Below, piece by piece: positions 1 through 7,972 of a DNA stretch of 33,948 nucleotides. Made by a program: the position numbers and the translations under genes. The notes beneath the pieces were generated by a model, which saw nothing but the letters and a program-made list of their open reading frames with translations, did not search any database and had not been told where the DNA came from. Positions within the stretch are counted from its first letter, which is position 1. Each line of letters starts with the position of its first letter. Source of the DNA: a virus; the IMG/VR virus record IMGVR_UViG_3300031565_000196, positions 1-33,948 of that record; one strand, given 5' to 3'.

Positions 1-3000
1 AGTCTTCAGGTCCGTAATCGGTCCCTCCATCGTGTTGTAAAGGGCGATGAACGGCTTCGCGCCAGACTTCAACACGCCAACCGCCTCACTCACAATCGCG
101 TCGCTGCGCAATGAAAGGAGGTATTGATTGGACAGATTGAACAGGCGTGAGGCGAAGGTGACGGGCTCCAGCTTGACCTCCGCTTCCTCTCCAGCGACCT
201 GGTTCTCCGCGTCCTGCATCCCCTCGATTTTATCGTTGACCAGGCGCGCTAAGGTTTTCAGGTCACGAATGAACTGCGTGTAGTTATCCGCTGCCGCAAC
301 CTCGCTGACCGGGTTCTTACTGGTCGACCGAAAGCCCATCTTAACCCCAGTCCAATCCTGTTGTCGCCGCACCAGCTCGCCAGAAGACGCCAGCATCGAT
401 GTCAGCGCCTGCTGTAACGGCACTCCACCCTGAACCAGTGCATCCGTGAGGCCTTCGTTACTCAACCCGCTCAACTTGATGCTGGTGCCCAGCGCGTAAA
501 GCCCAAGGTTGTCGGGACGCTTAGCGAAGGTCGCACTGGAGAAATACATCCCCTTAGCCTGAGGCAACACTGAGGTGAATTTGAAGTTCACCTCGCTAGT
601 TGAACCAGCCGCTAGGTGGGCTTCATCCATGATGAAGATGGCCTTAGGCGCCAGGCTGCGCAGCATGTTCCATCGCGGACCATCCGGGCGCTCACCCTTC
701 TTCCGTTTGCGGGCGGCCCGCTGCTTGGCTGTTTCGACATAGCCTGACGGCTTGTCCGCTTTAAGTTGGTCGTAGGTAGTGAAGATGCCTTGCGCACCGC
801 CAGGCAGCAGGCCGGTCTGCGCTACCCCGTCCATCAAGTCAGTCATCTGCGCGGCGGTCCGGCTCTCCTTATGTTCCCGCCCCGCAGCATCCTCGTAATA
901 GCTCTGAGTATCCGTGATAAACGGGACGAAAGTCTTATTCCCCAACGCAGGCAAGTCCCGCGCCACCATATCGCTGTAGAGATTCTTCTTGGCTGTCACG
1001 AACACCGGCACCAACCCGCGCAACTGCGCATACTCAATGAGCGCCGCGACCATCCTCCCCTTCCCGACGCCAGTCTCATCAGCGACGATGAGAGCACTCC
1101 CCCGCTCGATGTTGCGAATTGCCAAGGCAACGGCGTCAATCTGAGCACCAGCCATCTGTGTGTGCAACTCAGCGGCACTTCGCTCGAGCTTCTCAGCAAC
1201 GAACTCATCGAGGGGTTTACCGACCTCCGCTTCCACCGTGCGCATGGCCTGAGCCATGTCATTGGCGATGTTGCGTGGAGCAACGAGATTGAGAGATGCC
1301 CCTTTACTGACTCCCACATAGGGGACCATCAAAGAGGCGGGAAGGCCTTCCGTTGGCGGACTTACTCGAGCTGGTTGAGCCGGGCCTGGTCCAGCAGCCA
1401 CCGGCCTTTGGCCGCCCACCCTCGGCGTCCCACCTGGTCCTGGCGCGGGGGCTCCTCCGCCAGCCACTTTGCCAGGCGCTCCGGGAGTTCCCGTGCCAAT
1501 ACCTGTGCTGGAATCTCCAACGACGCCTGTAGGTGGCGGCGGAGTTGGGTTGGGTCGTTCAACAGGTGGGGTTGCAGCTCCGCTCCCGGTCCTGCCGACG
1601 TCAGTAGGCTGTTCAGGTCGCGGAGCAGGTATTTGCGGTTTTCCGGGTCGCGGGGTTCGTTGGATTCCTGGTCGGACACTTGTTCCGCCAGGGCCTCGCC
1701 CAGCTTCTCCTGGGCTCTGTCTGTCAGGCTCTCGTGCATGTTCTGGTAGGAGTTGCGCTAATTCTTCCCATGTCTGAATAACCCTCGGTGGATTCACCCA
1801 AGGTCTCGTTAAACCACCCTCTTTCGAGGCTGGCGTTTTCCCTTTGCCGTGGACAATAACCACATCCACCGGCCAGGCCGCACCCATCTTCTTGTAAAGC
1901 TCGCCCCCAATGGTGAACCAGTCAACCACATTGAAGCGGTTGAAGAGGTCGAGCAACGCCGCCCGCTTGTATGAATTCGCCCGTTCCTGGGGTGCCGCAA
2001 ACTTGTTCCCGAATGGCGTGCCGGTCTTCGCGCCGATGATGGCGAAGGCTTTTCCGGCCGGGTCCATCGCCTGCAAACTGTTGAGCATGATGGCCACATC
2101 GATGCTCTTGGTTTGCGTGGCCGACGTTGTAGCTCCCTTGATAGGGAAGCTTTTCGCGGTGCCTTCAGCGCCAATCACACTACCAAACGGAGGATTCATC
2201 CCCAATCGGTCAGGCTTAGCTGCCTCCAGGAGGCTCTGGAACTCAGCCGTTGTAGCATCGTGACCACTGACTCCCTGCCTGTTGGTAACCTGTGCCAGGA
2301 AACGCCTCAATCGCACCTGCCTGTTCTGGTCGAACTCGTTGAGAGCAATCTTCGCCCCTTCACGAGCAGCGATGGACAACATTCCATGCCCAGCCGTAGG
2401 GTCCACGAACGCTTGCCCGCCAGGGATGTCGGCCATCAGCGATGCCGCGTAAGCCAGCGGAGGAGGCGTCGAATACTGCTGCGCGACCTTAGATTCAGCC
2501 GTGCGAGTCGTGCTGCTTGGCATCCGCTCGTAGAGATTCACCAGCGACCAAAATCGCTCCGGAGGGGTTTGGGTCTCATCCCGCGCAATCTCACGTGCGA
2601 CCTCAGTAGCAGCCAATTCCGCCCATTCATCGCTCTCCCGTTCACTCAGGCCAATCGCTTTACCAACCATCCTCACCACTCTCTGGTCTACGACCTGGCC
2701 CGTTCGGAGCTGGCTACCTACGGTATCAGCCAGGTCTTCAGGCGATGTTAAGGCACCCTCCACTACAGGCTGACCAGGCTCATCTACCGGCTGTTCTCCT
2801 CCTTCCGTGATAGACGGCTCCACGGGGGGCGCAATCGGCTCCAAGGGGGGCGCAGGCGGCTCCACGGGGGGGCCAGTCGGCTCCACGGGGGGCGCAGGAA
2901 CCCTCGGCGGCGCGGTCGGAGGTTCAGCAGGCGATGGAGGAGTCCTCGGCGTCGGGGCCGGAACCGGAGGCTCTGGCGCTGTTGGCGGCTCATAAGGCTG

Positions 3001-4185
3001 TCGGCCACGCGGAGGCGTAATGTCCCGTGGTGTGGCAGGTGGGGCTTCTGGCGCTATTACGATGTTGATAATCGGTTCACCGCGCTCAACTTTCGCTGCG
3101 AGCTGCTGCCGGGTAAGCGACGGGCGCCGCCCAATCTCTCCAGCCCCCATCAAACTCAATGCTATATTGGCCGTAACAGCATCTTCAAGTGCTTGGGCAG
3201 GGTTGTCTGCCTGAAGAATTCCCGGTGTCTGCAGGGCCAGGAGGTAAGCGTTATTCGCCAACTGCCCACCAGTGAACTCAAGAGCCTTCTGAACAGCCTC
3301 CTTCTTCAGAGCTGGATGGTGTTTCGCGATTTTAGCCGCGGCTTCCGCTGGTTTCGTGATTAAGATAGGTCGTGCCAGGGTTTTCCGGATGGTCGAGGCT
3401 GCAATCTCGCGGCCCAACTTATCGACATACGGCAGGCCTACAGCCGCCAACACTCCAATCGGGTCAACTTCACCCTCCTCATCAAACGCCATCGCCCCGA
3501 GATTAGCCACGGAATGAGGCGCCCCAGCCGCTCCTAAACCAGCCGCCACACCGATACGAGGGATAGCGTGCGCTACACCTTGGCCGACTTTACCAGGGAT
3601 TCTCGCCCAGGCGGGCAAGCGGTTCAATTCCTCTTGGATTGGCAGGGGCGCCTCGGGGTCGTTCGCGAATGCCCTCAAGTTAGGAACACCAGGCTCCCCC
3701 GAGAGCGTTTCAATAGCGTCACCGTGGGCCGCTGCGAGGACTTTACCCCCCTTGGACAATGGCGGTCCAACCGTCTTACCCAATGCCTCTATTGGCCCCT
3801 GTTGCTCTGAAATCACTTCCAACCCCAACCCCTCGAGCCCAGCGATGTATGACGCCTTGGCTTTGGCAATCTTGCTCGGACTTTCACCCGCCATCCCGAT
3901 GCGCGAGTCGTAGACTTTACGCATCTCATCTGCCTGCCGACTCACCTCCTGCTGCTGCTCTGCGAGAGTGGGGCCCGGTTCAGCCTTAGGCGGAGCACCA
4001 GGGACCGGTTGACCGGTGACCATGACCGGCTGCGACAGCGACGAGTGCTTGTGGAACTCAGTCCTAAACTCTTCGTTATCGAAGAACTCGGGATATCGCT
4101 TGCCGATGAACTGCGTCAGCTCCTGGTCTGAAACGTCGTTAAACCGCTCCTCCTTGGAACGGAAGAATTCGAGGACTTTACCCAT
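1..4185 (-). CDS. DarB-like polyvalent protein: N6-adenine methylase plus Strawberry-notch-type helicase, truncated by window edge
   Basis: One reading frame is open from ATG at 4185 to the left edge with no stop (1,395 codons seen), so the C-terminus is missing. The start overlaps the stop of the upstream gene (TAATG). Visible in order: an N-terminal segment like that of other internal virion proteins (DVSDQELTQFIGKRYPEFF, about residues 18-36); a helical, partly hydrophobic region to about 390; a Pro-rich linker; a methyltransferase with motif I DPTAGHG (595-601) and motif IV NPPFG (664-668); a Pro/Gly linker (about 815-945); and an SF2 helicase with Walker A GVGKGR (1039-1044) and the DEAH box (1187-1190). 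This order matches P1 DarB-type proteins, which travel in the virion and shield incoming DNA from restriction. Position directly after two internal virion genes supports ejection with the genome. The domains are strongly supported. Packaging and antirestriction are inferred. Confidence 0.85.
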   Translation of the reverse strand, partial: MGKVLEFFRSKEERFNDVSDQELTQFIGKRYPEFFDNEEFRTEFHKHSSLSQPVMVTGQPVPGAPPKAEPGPTLAEQQQEVSRQADEMRKVYDSRIGMAGESPSKIAKAKASYIAGLEGLGLEVISEQQGPIEALGKTVGPPLSKGGKVLAAAHGDAIETLSGEPGVPNLRAFANDPEAPLPIQEELNRLPAWARIPGKVGQGVAHAIPRIGVAAGLGAAGAPHSVANLGAMAFDEEGEVDPIGVLAAVGLPYVDKLGREIAASTIRKTLARPILITKPAEAAAKIAKHHPALKKEAVQKALEFTGGQLANNAYLLALQTPGILQADNPAQALEDAVTANIALSLMGAGEIGRRPSLTRQQLAAKVERGEPIINIVIAPEAPPATPRDITPPRGRQPYEPPTAPEPPVPAPTPRTPPSPAEPPTAPPRVPAPPVEPTGPPVEPPAPPLEPIAPPVEPSITEGGEQPVDEPGQPVVEGALTSPEDLADTVGSQLRTGQVVDQRVVRMVGKAIGLSERESDEWAELAATEVAREIARDETQTPPERFWSLVNLYERMPSSTTRTAESKVAQQYSTPPPLAYAASLMADIPGGQAFVDPTAGHGMLSIAAREGAKIALNEFDQNRQVRLRRFLAQVTNRQGVSGHDATTAEFQSLLEAAKPDRLGMNPPFGSVIGAEGTAKSFPIKGATTSATQTKSIDVAIMLNSLQAMDPAGKAFAIIGAKTGTPFGNKFAAPQERANSYKRAALLDLFNRFNVVDWFTIGGELYKKMGAAWPVDVVIVHGKGKTPASKEGGLTRPWVNPPRVIQTWEELAQLLPEHAREPDRQSPGEAGRGPGGTSVRPGIQRTPRPGKPQIPAPRPEQPTDVGRTGSGAATPPVERPNPTPPPPTGVVGDSSTGIGTGTPGAPGKVAGGGAPAPGPGGTPRVGGQRPVAAGPGPAQPARVSPPTEGLPASLMVPYVGVSKGASLNLVAPRNIANDMAQAMRTVEAEVGKPLDEFVAEKLERSAAELHTQMAGAQIDAVALAIRNIERGSALIVADETGVGKGRMVAALIEYAQLRGLVPVFVTAKKNLYSDMVARDLPALGNKTFVPFITDTQSYYEDAAGREHKESRTAAQMTDLMDGVAQTGLLPGGAQGIFTTYDQLKADKPSGYVETAKQRAARKRKKGERPDGPRWNMLRSLAPKAIFIMDEAHLAAGSTSEVNFKFTSVLPQAKGMYFSSATFAKRPDNLGLYALGTSIKLSGLSNEGLTDALVQGGVPLQQALTSMLASSGELVRRQQDWTGVKMGFRSTSKNPVSEVAAADNYTQFIRDLKTLARLVNDKIEGMQDAENQVAGEEAEVKLEPVTFASRLFNLSNQYLLSLRSDAIVSEAVGVLKSGAKPFIALYNTMEGPITDLKT
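2812..2895 (-). repeat. Four tandem 21-bp units (APPVEPx heptapeptide) in DarB-like linker
   Basis: Four in-frame 21-base units encode APPVEPT, GPPVEPP, APPLEPI and APPVEPS in the Pro-rich linker that precedes the methyltransferase domain. Such a stretch should behave as an extended, flexible spacer. The short near-identical units are prone to copy-number slippage, so linker length may vary between relatives. Confidence 0.85.
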
Positions 4186-5282
4186 TATTCAAAGAGTTTA
4201 TCGTCCTGGAACTCTTCGTAGAGAGACCGGGTCGGCTTCTTACTCGCGCCCGCCGCCCGCCCGGCCCAACCCGGACCGACAGGGGTGCCTGCGGGGATGA
4301 ATCCCTTATCACGCAACGACGCCGCTTGAGTCGCCCTCATGGCTTCCTCCTCGTTCAGAAATCCATCCTTATCCTTATCGAACGGAGCCAGGTCGATATC
4401 TTTGATTTCCTTTTTCTTCGGATAGAGCCTACCGGTCGACTCATCCCTGAGGTAGCCAGTCGGCTTACCCTCGGCATCCTCCGCTTCAATCAACCGCCCG
4501 CCGCCACTTCCCCTCTGAGGCGGTTTCGGAAGGAACGTGCCCGAACCAGAATCGCTTTGAACACCAAACCCAAGGTCCGGCCGCCCTGGCACCGGCAACA
4601 CCGTGCCCGGCTTAGGACCGCCAGACGCACGGAAGCCTTTGATAATGTCGTCATACTGGGCACCCGGATTGTAACCGCTTTGAGCAATCGCTCGAGGCAC
4701 ATCGACGTTTGGATTGAACGGTCGACCTTTAGGGCGGTCCGCCTCGGTGACGTCGCCGGATTCGTAGAACTGCTGCATCTCCCCGACACCCGGCTGCCCA
4801 GCCGCTCGCCGTGCAACATCAGCATAGAAGCCAGGCGCCCTCGCCTGGTTTTCACGGTCTGCCTCCAACCGCGCAGATTCCGCGTCCTGTCGTTTGATTT
4901 GCGCGTCGATATACCGGCCGTGCTGCTGCTCCTTCTCCTGCCTGCTCTTGATGCCCAACCCCTCCATATAACCGCGCAGCTCAGGCAAGCCCATCGAATC
5001 AAACTTGTCCGTGTCAGGCTCACGCTTTTCCTTCGTGCCAGACCGGCCGAAACCCTCGTCAGCGCCATCACCCTCCGCTTCACTCTTCTCGAGGGCCTTC
5101 AACGCCGACCGTAGACCACGAGCGATTGCCGCGTCATTCTTGTCCTTACGCTTTCGTTCACCGAACTGCGAGAGCATCTTGCCGACGCTTTGCCCGGCGC
5201 TCTCAAGGCCGCGTGCGAGGCTTTCACCGCCGCGCGCAATGAAGTAAGGCGATTGGTCCTGAACTTGTAGGTTAAATGGCAT
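4185..5282 (-). CDS. Putative internal virion/ejection protein with an EF-hand calcium-binding loop
   Basis: This 365-residue protein is hydrophilic, rich in Arg, Glu, Gly and Pro, and has no signal peptide or transmembrane segment. The middle (about residues 85-150) is charged and helical, and the following section is Gly/Pro rich. Residues 302-313 (DKDKDGFLNEEE) are a textbook 12-residue EF-hand loop, with Asp at 1, 3 and 5, Gly at 6, a hydrophobic residue at 8 and Glu at 12, flanked by short helices. The gene lies between another internal virion protein and the DarB-like gene: its start overlaps the upstream stop by 11 bases and its TAA shares a base with the next ATG. Position and composition suggest a DNA-ejection protein. 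I recognise no named family, so that role is inferred. The calcium-binding motif is seen directly. Confidence 0.75.
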   Translation of the reverse strand: MPFNLQVQDQSPYFIARGGESLARGLESAGQSVGKMLSQFGERKRKDKNDAAIARGLRSALKALEKSEAEGDGADEGFGRSGTKEKREPDTDKFDSMGLPELRGYMEGLGIKSRQEKEQQHGRYIDAQIKRQDAESARLEADRENQARAPGFYADVARRAAGQPGVGEMQQFYESGDVTEADRPKGRPFNPNVDVPRAIAQSGYNPGAQYDDIIKGFRASGGPKPGTVLPVPGRPDLGFGVQSDSGSGTFLPKPPQRGSGGGRLIEAEDAEGKPTGYLRDESTGRLYPKKKEIKDIDLAPFDKDKDGFLNEEEAMRATQAASLRDKGFIPAGTPVGPGWAGRAAGASKKPTRSLYEEFQDDKLFE

Positions 5283-6405
5283 GGCGTTGAGTCATTGAAT
5301 ATTCCCGGTCTTCCGCAATTCTGTCATCCATCCATTCCCGGATGGCTGGCTTGACGTGCTCGTTGACCTTCAGCCATTCAGCCAGCTCAGGCCCGAACAT
5401 GGTGTAAATCTGCACCAACCAATGAGGCGCACGAGTCAGGAGCCAGTTGCGGAATTCAATCCACTTCGGGTTACTCTCGCCATACACCTCACGGGCCACC
5501 CAACAGAAGGCTGCCGCACCGCCAGCCGCACTCCCGACCGCTCCAATAGCTGCTCCGTAGAGAGCTTTCTTGGACGCATCCTTCGCGGTCGCCTGGTTGC
5601 GGGCGCTGAACAGGTCCGCGTAGTAGGCGTTGAGCAAATCGCTGCCGTAAGTTGGCTCAATGGCACTATAAGGCGCCAGACGGCTGCTGGACTGACCTGC
5701 GGCACCCTGCGCAAACGGCAAGCTCGCCGCTGTCCGACCAAGCGTTGCAGTCATCGGGTCGAAACTGGAACGGTTGGATAGAGTGCTCTGCAATCCCTGC
5801 CGGCGCTGGCCGCGCAACTCCTCTCCACGGGTCTGCAACGCCAATGCTTCATGGAGTAAATCGTTCTCGCTGCCCTGGCCGAAACCCTGTCCCGACCTGT
5901 TGGTGCGCGAGAGCTGCTGGACTCTACGCAATTCTCGAGGGTCCATCTCCGCCCCCAGCCTGAACTGTTCGAGCGAGTCATCGAGGAGCTCATCTTCCGC
6001 GCCCTTACGAGCCACCTCGCGGGGGTCCGCGTCCTGCGCTTCCCTGAACGCTTGGGTGTATTGGGGGCCGAAGATACGCAAGTCCTCGAGGTCAGCCTCG
6101 CGTTGACCACGAGAAGCCAACTCCGACATTTCGCGGGACTGAGGACCGATGGTATCGCGGTAGATTTCGGCCATCAAACTAGCCGAACTCTGCTGCGTTT
6201 GGTCCTCTATCGCCTGGATGCGGGGCTGCAACTCCTCTTGCAAATCCACCCCTCCACGAATGAACGCGTTATACAGGTCGATTTTCTTCTGGCCCTTCTT
6301 ACCGAGCCTGTACTTTTTCTTCTTGTCGTTTAGCCCAAGCGAGTCGCCTAAAATTTTGCCACCCACAGGGTCGCTCATACCGAGAATGTCGCCGAAAAAG
6401 CTCAT
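5272..6405 (-). CDS. Putative internal virion (ejection) protein with C-terminal CWVAREVYG domain
   Basis: The 377-residue product begins with a basic segment and a long helical, Gln/Arg/Glu-rich region (about 40-230). It then has an Ala/Gly-rich hydrophobic stretch (about 283-301) that could insert in a membrane, and a C-terminal domain starting FCWVAREVYGESNPKW. That Cys-Trp-Val-Ala-Arg-Glu-Val-Tyr-Gly signature followed by a Trp-rich helical tail recurs in putative ejection proteins of podovirus-like phages. The start ATG at 6405 is preceded by an A-rich tract rather than a Shine-Dalgarno sequence. It is co-directional with the tail fibre gene upstream and overlaps the EF-hand gene downstream, as expected for a virion-internal block. 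The ejection role is inferred from the signature, the amphipathic composition and the position. Confidence 0.7.
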   Translation of the reverse strand: MSFFGDILGMSDPVGGKILGDSLGLNDKKKKYRLGKKGQKKIDLYNAFIRGGVDLQEELQPRIQAIEDQTQQSSASLMAEIYRDTIGPQSREMSELASRGQREADLEDLRIFGPQYTQAFREAQDADPREVARKGAEDELLDDSLEQFRLGAEMDPRELRRVQQLSRTNRSGQGFGQGSENDLLHEALALQTRGEELRGQRRQGLQSTLSNRSSFDPMTATLGRTAASLPFAQGAAGQSSSRLAPYSAIEPTYGSDLLNAYYADLFSARNQATAKDASKKALYGAAIGAVGSAAGGAAAFCWVAREVYGESNPKWIEFRNWLLTRAPHWLVQIYTMFGPELAEWLKVNEHVKPAIREWMDDRIAEDREYSMTQRHAI

Positions 6406-6416
6406 AGTTTTTTTGA

Positions 6417-7970
6417 TTAAAGAGTGAAACCACTAACCCAAAGAGAATGACTGTCACCCCCAAGTCTAGCCTTCCACTGTATTGTGTAATTACTCACATC
6501 ACCGCGCACAGGAACTCTAAACGGTAACCCGCCATTCGCGCCATCCCAGCCAGCTACGTTGGTGCTCTGAAGCTGCACCCAACCAATCCCGATTGTGCTT
6601 AGAGCGCCCGACGCCGTAGTGGCGCCAATCACAACCTGAGTCGGACCACCGACTCCCGAAACGTAACCATTGCAATACTTGGCAATCGGAGGCACCGCCA
6701 CTTGAAACGCGGTCTTATCAGCCGGGTCAAGAACTTTGAAGGTGTCAGCCGAAGTAGCGCCAGCAGTGATAACGGCCTGCCTTTCAATAGAAACCTCTCG
6801 TCCATACTGCACGAAATAGACTAAATCCGATGACACATTCCTGACCGCACCAACCAGCGCCTTGTAGGTGTAACCAGTCGGCAGCGTCGGCGTCGTGGCG
6901 CTTAGACTGAACAGCGACGCCACAGTTGTCCCGTCCCAGATGACGTAAACGTAATACCAAGCGTCCGACGATTCACCACCGGTATCTAACCCGTTAGGCA
7001 AACCAGAACCAGTCGCGAAATCACAAGTGAGATTGACTGCTTTTGCCACATACGCCAATCCAACCGGATTCTTCAACACGATTTCATCCGCATCGATGTC
7101 CACATCGGACAGGTTTCCACTGGCGTTGTTTTGCAACACCAGGTTGCGACTCGAACCGACCGCAACACTATCCGAATTGGAATTCCCGACCGGGCTGATT
7201 AACTGAAACACCTCAGTGGCCGCCGTGGCGTTATACTCGTAGACGACCTCGACCACCTGATACTGCTGGAAATCCCCCGCCACCAGGTCGTCGTTGAAAT
7301 TCTTCTTAATCGGCTTCGCCGTCAACGAACTGCCACCGATGGTGACCGCTAAATCGCACGCCGCCGTGTTCGTGTTCGGAACTTTGAACCGAATCCGCTT
7401 TCCGTCTAAATCGTTATGTGTCCACGTGCCAGTGGCAGGAGGGGCGATTGTGAGCGTATAGTTATTAGTGCCTGCCGCCGTCGCCTGATAGTAGTCCTGC
7501 TTCCCCGTGACCCCACTCATCATCTGCCAGGCGCCAGCGCCTGCATCGCCAGCCGTGTCGTAGCGCGCCTCGATTACCTGGTCAGCAACGATGTCGCCTA
7601 GCACGCAGGTTTCCGTCGTGTTCTTGAAGAGCTTCTTTGTGCTGCCACCAATGATGACACGGATGCCAGTAGTCACGTTTGGCACACCCCCAGCATTCGC
7701 CTTGAACGCGATAATCATCCCATCGACAACCGTCGGCACGGGGCTATATGTAAGAGTGTAATCCCCAGCGGAGAACGTGACGTTCGATGTGTAAAAATGC
7801 TTGTCCGGAACAGTCTTCGCAGCCGTCACGCTGGAATCGGTGATTTCCGCAGTCCCCACCGTTCCGGTCACGGTGAACGTCGGCGCGCCCAGCGCGTTCA
7901 GTTTCGCAATCGTCAACTGCTCGCTCGATGCAAATTCTTTTCCTGGAGTGGTTGTGACAGTTAAGGCCAT
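6417..7970 (-). CDS. Tail fibre / tail appendage protein
   Basis: This 517-residue beta-rich protein (Thr, Val, Gly, Ala, Asn) has no signal peptide. Its N-terminus, MALTVTTTPGKEF, followed by a short AEITDSSVTAAK segment, is typical of virion-attachment ends of phage fibres. Repeated beta modules with GxW and xxGxxLT patterns fill the body, and the C-terminal part (about 395-517) looks like a globular receptor-binding tip. ATG at 7970 has a GGAA-type ribosome site about 13 bases upstream. It follows the nozzle gene by 2 bases, consistent with co-translation of tail parts. Receptor specificity cannot be deduced. A fibre or spike is the best call, and the absence of an enzyme motif argues against a depolymerase. 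Confidence 0.75.
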   Translation of the reverse strand: MALTVTTTPGKEFASSEQLTIAKLNALGAPTFTVTGTVGTAEITDSSVTAAKTVPDKHFYTSNVTFSAGDYTLTYSPVPTVVDGMIIAFKANAGGVPNVTTGIRVIIGGSTKKLFKNTTETCVLGDIVADQVIEARYDTAGDAGAGAWQMMSGVTGKQDYYQATAAGTNNYTLTIAPPATGTWTHNDLDGKRIRFKVPNTNTAACDLAVTIGGSSLTAKPIKKNFNDDLVAGDFQQYQVVEVVYEYNATAATEVFQLISPVGNSNSDSVAVGSSRNLVLQNNASGNLSDVDIDADEIVLKNPVGLAYVAKAVNLTCDFATGSGLPNGLDTGGESSDAWYYVYVIWDGTTVASLFSLSATTPTLPTGYTYKALVGAVRNVSSDLVYFVQYGREVSIERQAVITAGATSADTFKVLDPADKTAFQVAVPPIAKYCNGYVSGVGGPTQVVIGATTASGALSTIGIGWVQLQSTNVAGWDGANGGLPFRVPVRGDVSNYTIQWKARLGGDSHSLWVSGFTL

Positions 7971-7972
7971 AG

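Noticed and set aside
766-1749. 327-codon open frame on the plus strand
   Set aside because: It is antisense to the DarB-like gene, rich in Arg/Ser/Trp, and contains no family features.
4326-5114. 262-codon open frame on the plus strand
   Set aside because: It is antisense to the EF-hand ejection gene and lacks any recognisable domain.
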